Below, piece by piece: positions 1-9,799 of a stretch of DNA of 64,000 bases. The notes under the pieces are model-generated. The model was not told the origin of the DNA and made no database searches. It saw only the letters and a list, made by a program, of their open reading frames with translations. Location: the NCBI GenBank assembly GCA_963753385.1, contig CAVWCC010000005.1, forward strand, positions 372,001 through 436,000, given 5' to 3'. The stretch is from JALZKA01 sp963753385. GTDB taxonomy: Bacteria > Actinomycetota > Thermoleophilia > Solirubrobacterales > 70-9. How positions within the stretch are numbered: the stretch's first letter is position 1; each line of letters opens with the position of its first letter. The translations under genes and the position numbers were made by a program.

Positions 1-643
1 TCGTTACCCGCTGCCCGCCTGCTTGCGATCGACCAGCCGCCCGTTCGAGATCCCGATCGCGGGTTTCGGCACCGTGATCTCGATCTCGTAGGAGGCCTTG
101 TCGGTCGGATGGTCGTTGCAGGGGAACCAGGTGGGCGATCCGCGGGGCTCGCCCAGGGCGATCGCGCCGTCAGTCGGTGTTGGTCCAGCCCTCCTCGAGC
201 CATCGGGATCGGTGACCTGCTTCGGCTTGCCGGCGTAGCGGACATCGACCGTGAAGGCGGATCCGTCGTCCAGGGGCGCTCGCTGGGGTGATGATCAGCT
301 CCTGGCCCTGGCGCTCGTAGTCCGCCGGCGCGCCGTCGACCTCAAGGGCCTTGATCGCCGGGCCGCGGTAGTCGAGGTCGAAGCGGCCGAGCGGGTCTCC
401 CGATGTCTCGACGGTGGCCTCGATCCGCGCGCGCGCCCGAAGCCTGTCCGAGCGCGGCCTGTAGTTGAGGCGCAGGTCGTAGGAGGCGACCTGGTAGCCG
501 CCGTTGCCTGAGTGCGGGAAGAAGGGGTCGCCGACACCAGGGTCGCCCTCGACCACGAGGCCGGCGCCGGCGCCGGGAGGCGTGAGCGCGAGCGCCACGA
601 TCGCGATCGCCGCGGAGATGCCGCCCGTGAATCCCGCCTTCAT
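1..643 (-). CDS. M1-family aminopeptidase, N-terminal part (partial, frameshifted)
   Basis: This reads as the exported N-terminal beta domain of an M1 zinc aminopeptidase, which removes N-terminal residues from peptides. It starts at ATG 643 with a signal peptide (MKAGFTGGIS, then a hydrophobic Ala/Leu run). Typical M1 N-domain phrases follow: YDLRLNYRP, then LEEGWTNTD, GSPTWFPCNDHP and ISNGRLVDR. The catalytic HEXXH domain would lie beyond the window edge. The reading frame breaks at about 285, 202, 170 and 12, but each break restores family-like sequence, so the protein is recognisable throughout. It lies downstream of the CHAD genes on the same strand. Damage is densest here, so decay of this one gene cannot be excluded. 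Confidence 0.7.
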
Positions 644-675
644 TGCTCGTCCCGCTGCCCGGTCCCGCCGCGGCG

Positions 676-1382
676 CTAACCGGACGGGCCCGCCGCCTGC
701 CGGGCGAGCCGGAGCTGCTCCGCCGCGCGCTTGGCGCGCTCGGCGGCCTCGCGCTCGGCGCGCTCGGCCTCGTGCGAGCTCCTCGGCCGCGAGGGCGGCC
801 CGCTCGCGCGCCTCGCGGCGCACCCGGGCGTCCTCGAGCGTGCGCTCCGCCGCGCTTTCGAGGCGCTCCCAGGTGCCGGCGCGCTCCTGCTCGCCCCAGA
901 AGTCGCGGAAGCGCTCGAACAGGAGCCGCCGGCGAGCCTCCACGTAGACGGCGAGGACCTCGAGGCCGCGGTACGCGGTGCGATGCGGCGCCCGCGCCGC
1001 CAGCGCCGGGTCCAGGTCGCTCGCCTCGCCCGCCCGCTCGCGCACCGCACCGGCGTCCGCGCTCCGAAGCTCGGCGAGATGGTGCTCGACGCGGGGGAGC
1101 ATCTCGTCGCAGTCGTGCAGCTCACCCAGGATGTCCTGCAGGTCCTTCGCCCGCCGGCGGGCGATCGGGCCGGCGACGGCCGAAGCAGAACTCGGTCGCC
1201 TCGAGGATGTAGCGCAGGCGCTTGGCCGCGATCCGCATGTCGTGCTGCTCGACCATGCAGTCCTCGTGTAGCGCCGCCGGCACGAACGAGCGGAGCTCGT
1301 CCAGCCGCACCTGGACGATCCGGGCCGCGTTCTCGGCCAGCGGGGCGCGCGGGTCGAGCTTCTTGACCTTGCGAGCCTTCAC
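676..1382 (-). CDS. CHAD domain protein, C-terminal half-domain (frameshifted)
   Basis: CHAD domains are all-helical, histidine-rich modules that bind polyphosphate. This protein carries the pattern of the second half of a CHAD domain: an HDMRIAAKRLRYILE helix near residue 47, then RRRAKDLQDILGELHDCDEM. A long charged Ala/Glu/Arg helix forms the C-terminus. Single-base insertions near 1170 and 780 break the frame, and the joined product is about 235 residues. It starts at GTG 1382, which overlaps the stop of the upstream CHAD gene by four bases (GTGA), suggesting translational coupling. With that gene it would rebuild one complete CHAD fold. The next gene upstream encodes an exopolyphosphatase. 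Confidence 0.8.
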
Positions 1383-1918
1383 GGCGCATCCGCCTCCGGA
1401 TCGCCCCCGTTCATCGACAGTGGGACGGGCCGGTCCCCGGCGCCCTCCTCGGCGGCGGCCACGAGCCCGTCGAGCCGCTCGCGAAGCGTCTCGAGCCGTG
1501 CCTCGTCGACGAACCCGGCAAGCTCCTCGTTGGCCTCCTGCTGCTCGGAGCGGAGCTTGGCGACGAGCGACTCGATCCCGGGCCGGTCGGGCGCCGCGAG
1601 CGCCTCGCCGAAGTCCTCGAGGGTCGCGATCGTCACGTCGCGGTCCCGCCGCTCGCCGAGCGCGTCGGCGATCGACTTGACCTCGCTCAGGACGCTCTTG
1701 AACTCGTCGTGCGGGAAGCAGGGCCTGAAGACCTCGAGCGCGGCGCGAAGCCGCCTGGTCGCGACGCGCATGTCGTGCACCCGCTCGATCTCGCCCATGT
1801 CGAGGACGCCGCGGGCGTGCTCGACGACCTCCTCGGCGCGGACCTCGACGACCCGCGCGGCCGCGATCGCATACGGGATGTCTGGATCGATCCCGGGGAT
1901 CTCGCGCGCCTTTGCCAT
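1379..1918 (-). CDS. CHAD domain protein, N-terminal half-domain
   Basis: This 179-residue protein has the features of the first half of a CHAD polyphosphate-binding domain. An HDMRVATRRLRAALEVF helix lies near residue 48, and ALGERRDRDV near residue 87 matches the conserved LG-x-RD-DV signature. The usual second KRLRY helix is missing and appears in the next gene instead, which overlaps by four bases. Canonical CHAD proteins carry both halves in one chain of roughly 280-500 residues. The frame relation between the two genes is not the +1 insertion seen elsewhere in the window, so this split may be real. It lies just downstream of ppx on the same strand. It probably acts in the cytoplasm on polyphosphate granules, which is an inference from the family. 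Confidence 0.82.
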   Translation of the reverse strand: MAKAREIPGIDPDIPYAIAAARVVEVRAEEVVEHARGVLDMGEIERVHDMRVATRRLRAALEVFRPCFPHDEFKSVLSEVKSIADALGERRDRDVTIATLEDFGEALAAPDRPGIESLVAKLRSEQQEANEELAGFVDEARLETLRERLDGLVAAAEEGAGDRPVPLSMNGGDPEADAP

Positions 1919-1953
1919 GCCCTTGGGAGCCTAGCGCCGGACCGGCGCCGGGT

Positions 1954-2864
1954 CTACGCGGCCAGTCGCTCGACGGGCGCGCCGTTGGCGGACCCGTTCA
2001 GCAGGTCCAGGATGATGCCCTCGCGCAGGCCGCCCTTGCCGATCTGCAAGCGGCTGGCCGAGGAGCTCGGAGAGCTTTTCCAGCAGCAGCACTCCCGCCG
2101 GCAGGATCCGGACGCGTCTGGGGTCGAGCTCGAAGCGCTTCGCGACGTCGGCGATCGGATCGCCGGCGAGCACCCGGACGCCGCGCTCGAGCGTCTCGTA
2201 CTCGAGCACCGCGCCGACGAGCGTGCGGAGCGACGTAGCGCTGCCGCCGACGGCGACCGCCTGGTCGGGCTTCGGGACCTCGACGTCAGCGAAGAAGTCG
2301 TCGATGTGGTCGCGAAGCTTGCGGATCTCGCTGGCCGACGGCGGGTCCTGCTTGAGGAAGTCGTCGGTCAGGTGGCCGGAGCCGATCTTGAACGACTTCA
2401 CCAGATTGACGCCGTCGGCGACCGTGCCGATCACGATCTCGCTGGAGCCGCCGCCGACGTCGACGACGCCGATGTCGCCCTCGACCGGGTGGCCCAGGGT
2501 CTTGGTGGCGCCGACGAACGCGAGGCGCCCCTCCTCGTGCTCGGAGAGGACCTCGACCTCGACCCCGGCGATGCGCTCGATTGCCTTGATCGCCTTGTCG
2601 CGGTTCTTGGCCTCGCGGATCGCCGCGGTGGCCACGGTCCGGATCGCCTCGGCGCCCAACTCCTGGGCGAGGCGCACCTGGGTCGCGACCACGCCGCCGA
2701 CCTCGGTCGATCTTCTCGCCCGAGATCGTGCCGTCGCGCTTCATGTCGGCGCCGATCTGCGTGTAGGCACGCTGCTCCATGACCTTGCGGAGCTGGCCCT
2801 CCTGCGGCTCGGCGACGAGCACGCGCGTGGTGTTCGAGCCGATGTCGATCGCCGCGCAGAGCAT
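1954..2864 (-). CDS. ppx: Ppx/GppA-family exopolyphosphatase (frameshifted)
   Basis: Ppx/GppA phosphatases release phosphate from polyphosphate chain ends or hydrolyse pppGpp. The N-terminus AAIDIGSNTTRVLV is the first phosphate-binding loop of the actin-like ATPase fold. GVVDVGGGSSEIVIG is the second loop, and AVGGSATSLRTL is a further family motif. At about 300 residues it is the short actinobacterial form without a C-terminal HD domain. The frame breaks near 2700 and 2050. Removing one base at each restores the continuous sequence GEKIDEVGGVVATQ and the ending LQIGKGGLREGII to a stop at 1954. It is first of a same-strand set with the CHAD genes, and a PHO box lies 73 bases upstream of the start. 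Confidence 0.9.
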
Positions 2865-2936
2865 CGTCAGATTCGGTCCCCGAGTTTGTCAGACAACACG
2901 GACACGGATACGAGGAGATGCCCGCAATAACCGCTT

Positions 2937-2969
2937 GTTCACAGGCGGTTCACCCACGATTCACCCGAC
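2937..2969 (+). promoter_or_regulatory. PHO box (three 11-bp direct repeats)
   Basis: Three consecutive 11-base units read GTTCACAGGCG, GTTCACCCACG and ATTCACCCGAC. The 11-bp spacing and GTTCACC core match the PhoP/PhoB-type boxes described in actinobacteria. The site lies between divergent ppx (start 2864) and the TIM-barrel gene (start 3000), so it could control both under phosphate limitation. Confidence 0.8.
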
Positions 2970-2999
2970 CGTGCGTGCGCATGCGCACGATGAGGGGAA

Positions 3000-3915
3000 A
3001 TGTCCCTGCAAGAGCCGACAATTTTCGCCGGAACGGACGCCGAGGCGACCGCCGTCGAGCCGCTCTCGGGGCGGCTCGGGCTGACGGTCCCGCACGAGTG
3101 GTGGCCGTCCGCGCACCTCTTGAAGTCGTTCGAGGCGGCCGGGTTCAGCTACGCGCAGGTCGACGCGCCGCCGGTCTCGGTCCTGCATGACCCCAGGCTC
3201 TGCACGAGGCACGCGCGTCGTCCTGCGCGAGGCGCTCCAGACGACCGGCCTGACGCCGCTCCTGCACGCACCCGCGGGCCTGTGGCTGGGCAACGCCGAG
3301 GGGGACCGGGCGATGGACGGCCTGATCGACTACGCGGCGGAGGTCGGCGCGGCCCAGGTCGTCTACCACGCGCTCGCCCTGCCGGACGAGCCCGAGAGCG
3401 AGGACCGGCTCCGCTTCGAGGTCCGGGCGCTGGGCCGGGCGGCGAGGCGCGCGGCCGACCTCAACCTGCGCGTCGCCGTCGAGAACCTGGCGCCCCTCTA
3501 CCCCGGGCCCGAGACGCTTTCCGCCAACCCCATGAGCCTGCGCGCGCTCGCCCACCGGCTCGACTCCGACGGCGTCGGCGTCTGCCTCGACGTCGGGCAC
3601 GCCCACATCGTCGCCGAGCTGCGGCGTACCTCGCTCGAGCGCTTCATCGAGCCGGTCCTGGACGTCGTCACGCTGTTCCACGCCCACGACAACTTCGGCG
3701 CGCGCCGCGACGGGCAGCACGGCGACGCCCTCGGCGTCGACCCGCTACGCCTCGACCTGCACCTCCCGCCGGGCCGTGGCAGCCTGCCCTGGCATTCGGT
3801 GGGGCCGCTGATCTCGGCCCACCGGGCGCCGGTGGTCCTCGAGGTCCACCCGCCGTACCGCCCGCGCGCGGCCGAGCTGCACGAGGACGCGGCGCTCCTG
3901 ATCAGCGCCGCCTAG
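3000..3915 (+). CDS. Xylose-isomerase-like TIM-barrel protein (frameshifted)
   Basis: This is a sugar-phosphate isomerase/AP-endonuclease-2-type TIM barrel of about 305 residues. Members usually bind divalent metals and act on sugars or damaged DNA; the substrate here is unknown. Metal-ligand-like strands are visible: NLRVAVENLAP, VGVCLDVGHAHI, VTLFHAHDNFG and VVLEVHPPYRP, in the expected order. ATG 3000 is preceded by an AGGGGA ribosome-binding site. One extra base near 3215 (within GCGCGTCGTC) shifts the frame. Without it the text runs LCTRHAVVLREALQTTG. The PHO box 31 bases upstream suggests induction by phosphate starvation. Confidence 0.75.
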
Positions 3916-3932
3916 GGGCATCCAGCCGCCCT

Positions 3933-4598
3933 TCAGCGGTGCTTCACGAGAATCTGCTGCAGGTGGTCCGCCGCGTTGCGAGATCGATCAATCGCTTCTT
4001 CGATCGCACCGAGAACGTCCTTCCAGCGAATGATCACCATCGGGTCGACCCCACCGTCGAAGAGAGCGGCCAGGGCATCTCGATAGATCCGGTCACCCTC
4101 GTGCTCGTGCCGTCGAATGCCTTGGAGGTGCTCCTCTATGCCATCGGACGTCGACAGTCCGGCCAGCGCTGCCGCCAGGTCGCGAGCCGCGTCGCGAAGC
4201 ACACCCGCCAGCGCCTGCGCCTGTTCGAGCGGCGCCTCGATGTGGTAGATCGCAGTCTCCTCGGCGGCTTCCTCGATTTCGTCGACTACGTCATCAATCG
4301 CGGTCGCGAGCCTGTACACATCACCCCGGTCGAACGGCTCGAGCTTGCTGCGATGGATCATGTGCACGATCCGGCGGGTCAGCTCGTCGCCACGATCCTC
4401 GCACTCCGCGATCTCCGCTCGAAGCCTGCTGGTGTCGTCAGGCCAGGTCGTGAAGAGCTCGGCGGCGAGCTCGGCGGCGCGCCTCACGTTCGCTCCGGCC
4501 TCCGCCAAGTATCCGAGGACCTCCTGCTGCCCCAGGGCCCCGCCCCACGAGATGCGCCGTCGTAGCCGCCGCAGACGAGAGTTCCGAGGCATGGCCAC
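3933..4598 (-). CDS. DUF47-family PhoU-like protein (Pit accessory type)
   Basis: A 221-residue all-helical protein of the DUF47 (TIGR00153) family, distantly related to PhoU. Relatives are usually encoded next to low-affinity Pit phosphate transporters and are thought to modulate them. PhoU-like helices include EIAECEDRGDELTRRIVHMI, with KLEPFDRGDVYRLATAIDDV in the middle and IEEAIDRSRNAADHL near the C-terminus. No pit gene is present; the neighbours are phoU and the pst genes on the same strand. GTG 4598 and ATG 4592 are both possible starts. The gene is intact. Confidence 0.85.
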   Translation of the reverse strand: MAMPRNSRLRRLRRRISWGGALGQQEVLGYLAEAGANVRRAAELAAELFTTWPDDTSRLRAEIAECEDRGDELTRRIVHMIHRSKLEPFDRGDVYRLATAIDDVVDEIEEAAEETAIYHIEAPLEQAQALAGVLRDAARDLAAALAGLSTSDGIEEHLQGIRRHEHEGDRIYRDALAALFDGGVDPMVIIRWKDVLGAIEEAIDRSRNAADHLQQILVKHR

Positions 4599-4665
4599 GT
4601 TATACGGCCTCTGAGCGGTCGGCGGGCTCGGCGTGCGCAGCGCGGACTACGACGAGACCGCCGTG

Positions 4666-5376
4666 CTACTGCGTCGGCGCGGTGAGCGGGCTGTCCTCGG
4701 GGTGCGAGGCGTCCTCGAACTCGCGGAACAGGCCGGTCACGACGTAGGCGATCTGCTCGCCGATGTCGACGCAGTTGTCGCCGATCCGCTCGAGCGCCCG
4801 AGCGACGAGGATCATCGTCATCGCCCACTCCCGGCGATCGATGTCGTCGCCGATCTCGATCGCGATCTGGAAGCACTCCTTGTTCAGGTTGTCGACGACG
4901 TCGTCCTGTCGAACGAGGTCGCGGGCGAGGTCGACGTCGCGGGCGGCGAACGCGCGCTTCACCTGGGTGATGAGCGAGCGGACCTGTTTGCCCATCGTGA
5001 AGATGTTCTTCTCCATCTGTTCGTCGGCCGGCGGATCGTGGCCCACGATCGGGATCATCTTGGCGATGTTCACGCACTGATCGCCCATCCGCTCCATGTT
5101 CTTCATCACGTGGAGCAGGGCCGAGATCAAGCGGAGGTCGGAGGCAACCGGCGCCTGGGTCGCGATCATCGTCAAGAGCCGCTGGTGGACCTCGAGGTAG
5201 CGGCCGTCGAGGACGTCGTCCTCGACGACGATCAGCTGCGCGAGCTCGGTGTCCTGGTGCTGCACCGCCTCGATCGCCCGGTCGAGCGACTGCACGACGA
5301 GGTCGAGGCCCTCCAACGCCCGCTCCTCGAGCCGCTGAAGTTCCTCCTGGTAGTGCAACCGTGCCTCCTCCGGCAT
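4666..5376 (-). CDS. phoU: Phosphate-specific transport regulator PhoU
   Basis: PhoU is a cytoplasmic helical protein that restrains Pst transport and Pho signalling when phosphate is plentiful. The 236 residues contain two three-helix repeats with the metal-binding signature E/DxxxD: MERMGDQCVNIAKM near residue 95 and LERIGDNCVDIGEQI near residue 196. The length is normal for the family. It is last in the pstS-pstC-pstA-pstB-phoU order on the minus strand, 16 bases after the pstB stop, so it is probably part of the Pst operon. No frameshift is seen. Confidence 0.95.
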   Translation of the reverse strand: MPEEARLHYQEELQRLEERALEGLDLVVQSLDRAIEAVQHQDTELAQLIVVEDDVLDGRYLEVHQRLLTMIATQAPVASDLRLISALLHVMKNMERMGDQCVNIAKMIPIVGHDPPADEQMEKNIFTMGKQVRSLITQVKRAFAARDVDLARDLVRQDDVVDNLNKECFQIAIEIGDDIDRREWAMTMILVARALERIGDNCVDIGEQIAYVVTGLFREFEDASHPEDSPLTAPTQ

Positions 5377-5392
5377 CCCTCGATCGCCTTCC

Positions 5393-6335
<943 letters not shown>

Positions 6336-7253
6336 CTACCACTTCTGTTCGTATCGATTTCGTAGCCAGATCGCGACCGCGTTCATCGCCAGCAGGATCA
6401 CCATCAGGACGATGATCGCGGACGCCGCAAGCGCCTGCAACTCCTTGTCCGCGTCGGCGGTCCAGCCGAAGATCTGGATCGGCAGGGCCGAGAACTCGCC
6501 GTCGAACAGCGAGTAGTTCGTGCTGGTCGCGAAGGCCGTCGCCCCGACCACGATCAGCGGCGCGGCCTCGCCGATCGCGCGGGAGAGCGCAAGGATCGCG
6601 CCCGTCGCGATTCCGGGGATCGACGCCGGCAGCACCTGCTTCCAGATCGTCTGCCACTTGGTCGCGCCGAGCGCCATCGAGCCCTCGCGGATCGACGGTG
6701 GGACCGCGCGGATGGCCTCGCGGCCGGCGACGATCACCACCGGCAGCACCAGGAGGCCGAGAGTCAGCCCACCGGCGATGGCGACGTTTCCCAGGCTCAG
6801 CGGCCCGCGAACCAGGAATGCCAGGCCGAGGACGCCGTAGACGATCGAGGGCACGGCGGCGAGATTCTGGATGTTGACCTCGACGAAGCGGGGGAACCAC
6901 TTCTCGCGATTCGCGTACTCCTCGAGGTAGATCGCGCTGGCGACGCCGACCGGAATGATGAACGCGGCGCAGACGAGCATCAGCAGGAGCGTGCCGACGA
7001 TCGCCGGCTGGATGCCCGAGCTGGAGGGGTCGATCCGCGACGGCGTCCCAGTCAGGAACTCGGTACTCAGGTTCCCGGTGCCCTCGATCAGGATGTCGAT
7101 CAGCAGAACGAACAGCGTGAGCAGCGCAAGGCTGAGGAGGAACAGGAGGATGGCCGCGAAGCCGAGCTCCTTCATGCGGGTCCGGCGGTCGCGCACGAAC
7201 GCCGTGCCGGGCATCCGGACGGCGGCGGCGTCGGCGGGTGGCGGGGCCGCCAT
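6336..7253 (-). CDS. pstA: Phosphate ABC transporter permease PstA
   Basis: PstA is one of the two membrane channel subunits of the Pst importer. From ATG 7253 the 305-residue product has six hydrophobic segments. It also has the permease EAA loop in EAIRAVPPSIREGSMALGAT and a matching exit segment ALSRAIGEAAPLIVVG. It is in one open frame with pstC as written. In the neighbouring frame, however, the stop of pstC overlaps this ATG (TAATG, 7255-7251), which is the natural boundary. The pstB start abuts its stop. Confidence 0.93.
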   Translation of the reverse strand: MAAPPPADAAAVRMPGTAFVRDRRTRMKELGFAAILLFLLSLALLTLFVLLIDILIEGTGNLSTEFLTGTPSRIDPSSSGIQPAIVGTLLLMLVCAAFIIPVGVASAIYLEEYANREKWFPRFVEVNIQNLAAVPSIVYGVLGLAFLVRGPLSLGNVAIAGGLTLGLLVLPVVIVAGREAIRAVPPSIREGSMALGATKWQTIWKQVLPASIPGIATGAILALSRAIGEAAPLIVVGATAFATSTNYSLFDGEFSALPIQIFGWTADADKELQALAASAIIVLMVILLAMNAVAIWLRNRYEQKW

Positions 7254-8195
7254 TACTCGTAGACCTCGCGGTACTTCCGCGACGAATCGGATCGCGATCA
7301 TGTTCATCGCGAGCGTGAGCAAGAAGAGGGTGAGGCCGCAGGCGAAGATCGCCTCGTAGCCGATCGACCCGGCGGGGTTGTCGCCGCGGGCCGCCGAGCC
7401 CATGAAGGTGGTGATCGTCGCGTAGCCCTCGGTTGGGTTGACGCCGAAGTTCGGTGCAAGGCCGGCGGCGAGCAGTACGATCATCGTCTCGCCGACGCCG
7501 CGTGAGACGCCGAGCACGATCGAAGCGACGATGCCGGAGATCGCCGCGGGGAAGACCACGCGGGTCGCGACCTGGCGCTTGGTCGAGCCGAGGCCATAGG
7601 CGCCCTCGCGCAGGCCCTGCGGGACCGCCCGCATCGCGTCCTCCGAGATCGAGGCGATCGTCGGGACGATCATGATCCCCATCACGACCCCGGCCGAGAG
7701 GGCGTTGAAGATCTGGACGTGGATCCCGAGCGCCTGGAGGATCTCGGGCGTCACGAAGGTCAGCGCGAAGTAGCCGAACACGACAGTCGGGACGCCGACC
7801 AGGACCTCGAGGATCGGCTTCACGACCTTGCGGACCCGGGGGCTCGCGTACTCGCTGAGGTAGATGGCGGAGGCGAGGCCGATCGGGACCGCGACCAGGA
7901 TCGCGACACCGGTGATCAGGAACGTCCCGTTCAGGAGCTTCCAGATGCCGAACTGCGGGTCGGCGAACAGCGGGTTCCAGTCACCGTCGGTGAAGAACCG
8001 GGTCCCGACTTCGTCGAAGAACGAGATCGCCTCCGTCAGGAGGGCGATGAGGATCGCGATCGTCGTCGCGACCGAGATCGCCGCGGCGAGGAAGAGCACC
8101 GCACGGATGATCTCCTCGCCCCAGCGCCGGCGCTTGAGGCCGAGAGGCTCCCAGCCTCCCGGCCCCGCGCCTGTTGCTTGTGTGCCGGCCTCCAC
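7253..8195 (-). CDS. pstC: Phosphate ABC transporter permease PstC
   Basis: PstC is the partner channel subunit of PstA. It has six membrane segments, with an EAA-type loop in DAMRAVPQGLREGAYGLGST and LGVSRGVGETMIVLLAAG near the C-terminus. As printed, the frame runs on into pstA and gives a 619-residue product. One base too many near 7280 causes this. Removing it gives the canonical PstC ending RKYREVYE and a TAA stop at 7255-7253. GTG 8195 is the start, 39 bases after the pstS stop. I therefore call a separate pstC, not a fusion. Confidence 0.92.
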
Positions 8196-8233
8196 CGCTG
8201 CTCGTTAGCTGGCTTCGGCCGGCTCCTCGATCC

Positions 8234-9222
8234 CTACGAGCCCAGCGCGCCGTCGAGGGCGGACTGCGCCTCGCTGGCCTGCGTGTCGTCCATCGGGACG
8301 ATCAGCGCGGCCTCGGCAATCGTCGAGTAGTCGCCGACCACGAACTCCATGAACGGGCCGACGGCCGCATTGTCCGCGATCGCCTGGGATCGACGGGTAC
8401 ATGAACAGCGGCCGCGACAGCGGCGTGTAGTCGCCCGACTGGATCGTCTCCGTGCTCGGTGCGACGCAGCCGTCGCCCGAATCCACCGAGACGAGGTTCA
8501 GCGTGTCCTGGTTCTGCTCGTAGTAGGAGTATCCGAAGTAGCCGAGCGCCGCCCTCGTCGCCGGCGACGCCGGTCACGAGCTGGTTGTCGTCCTCGGACG
8601 GCTGGTACTCCTTGCGGCTCACGCCCTCCTCACCGTTGATCACGTCGGTGAAGTAGTCGAACGTGCCCGAGTCGGTGCCGGGGCCGTAGAGGCTGACCTC
8701 CACGTCCGGGAGCGGCTCGCCGGTGTCGGCGTCCTCGCCCAGCTCGCTGTAGTTCGTGACCGAGTCGTCGACCCACAGCTGCTTGAGCTGATCCGTGGTG
8801 AGACAGCTGATCTCGACCGCGGGGTTGGTCGCGATCGCGATGCCGTCGTTGGCCACCTGGATCTCGGTGTACTCGATCCCGTTCTCCTTGCAGACCGGGA
8901 CCTCTTCCTTCGCGTCGATCGGGCGCGAGGCGTCGGAGATGTCGGTCTCGCCGGCGCAGAACTTCTCGAAGCCGCCGCCGGTCCCGGCCGCGCCGACGGT
9001 GATGCTGGTGTCGGGGTTGTTCTCGGCGAACAGCTCGGCCGCCGCCTCGGCGAACGGCTGGACCGTGCTCGAGCCGTCGATGGCAATCGTGCCAGAGGTA
9101 CCTTCGATAGCCGTGCCACCGTCGCTGCCGCTGTCGTCATCGTCGTCGTCGCCGCAGGCCGCCACGCCGAACGCGAGCAGGCCGCTGCAGCCGACGGCGA
9201 GCAACCACTTCTTTGAAATCAC
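8234..9222 (-). CDS. pstS: Phosphate-binding lipoprotein PstS (frameshifted)
   Basis: PstS is the extracytoplasmic phosphate receptor of the Pst importer. GTG 9222 follows an AAGGGAG ribosome-binding site. The signal ends in a lipobox (FGVAAC) followed by an Asp-rich linker. The phosphate-binding signatures are IDGSSTVQPFAEA, VGAAGTGGGFEKFC and ISDASRPI. Single extra bases near 8553 and 8388 shift the frame. Corrected, the protein continues GDEGALGYFGYSYYEQNQ and IADNAAVGPFMEFVVGDY to a stop at 8234. It is the first gene of the operon, with a PHO box about 140 bases upstream. Confidence 0.93.
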
Positions 9223-9362
9223 GAATGGACTCCCTTGCTGGATAGTTGGGTGTTCGAGTGCAGGCTGGGGATGTGTTTGCGCGCGACAAAAATGCGCAAA
9301 CCGCCCCGAAGTGCCCTCAGGCTTTCAGTGGCGCGTTTCAGTCTTGTTATCCGGATGGTGTA

Positions 9363-9384
9363 GACCTGTGAAAAAGATGTGAAC
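9363..9384 (-). promoter_or_regulatory. PHO box upstream of pstS
   Basis: On the minus strand two 11-base units read GTTCACATCTT and TTTCACAGGTC, followed by a weaker third unit starting TACACC. The orientation points towards pstS. The site ends just before the divergent regulator gene at 9387, so both may be controlled from here. Confidence 0.8.
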
Positions 9385-9386
9385 AA

Positions 9387-9775
9387 ATGAGCACGAGGCA
9401 GGTGAAGAGAAAGGCACCGCGACGGACCGGGATGCCGCCGGTCCTCGCCAACGGCCGGCTTCCGGCCGACTTCAGCGACGGCCGGCTGGAGGTGAGCGCG
9501 CGGACCGCGTCGTGCGGACCGACGGTCGCCACCTGCACCTCACCCCGACCCAGCTCGGCGTGCTGGTCGAGCTCCTGCGCAACCGGGGAACGCCCCGATC
9601 GCGCGAGCAGTTGATGGTCGCCGTCTGGGGCGCCGACTCCGGGGCGGGTGAGCGCGCGGTGGACGTCGCGGTCGCCCGGCTGCGGGCCCAGCTCCGGCGC
9701 CGGATCCCCGGCATCGTCTACGTTCACACCGATGTCGGCTACGGCTACCGGTTCGAGCCCGAGCCGGCCGACTAG
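9387..9775 (+). CDS. Receiver-less winged-helix (OmpR/PhoB-type) regulator (frameshifted)
   Basis: A small DNA-binding protein with the C-terminal effector domain of PhoB/OmpR regulators and no receiver domain. The recognition region reads HLTPTQLGVLVELLRNRG, then SREQLMVAVWG, then RAVDVAVARLRAQLRRRIPG and the wing VHTDVGYGYRFEPE. The first 35 residues (to DGRLEV) lie in another frame. The shift near 9495-9510 is equivalent to one lost base, unlike the +1 insertions elsewhere. ATG 9387 touches the PHO box, so ATG 9432 may be the true start. It is divergent from pstS, next to a full-length PhoB-like regulator, and presumably controls phosphate genes. That role is an inference from position. 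Confidence 0.7.
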
Positions 9776-9799
9776 ATTCGCGTTCCGAGGGGTTGGCGG

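Noticed and set aside
6336..8195. A natural PstC-PstA fusion protein
   Set aside because: The adjacent frame gives the standard PstC end and a stop overlapping the pstA start; one inserted base explains the fused frame.
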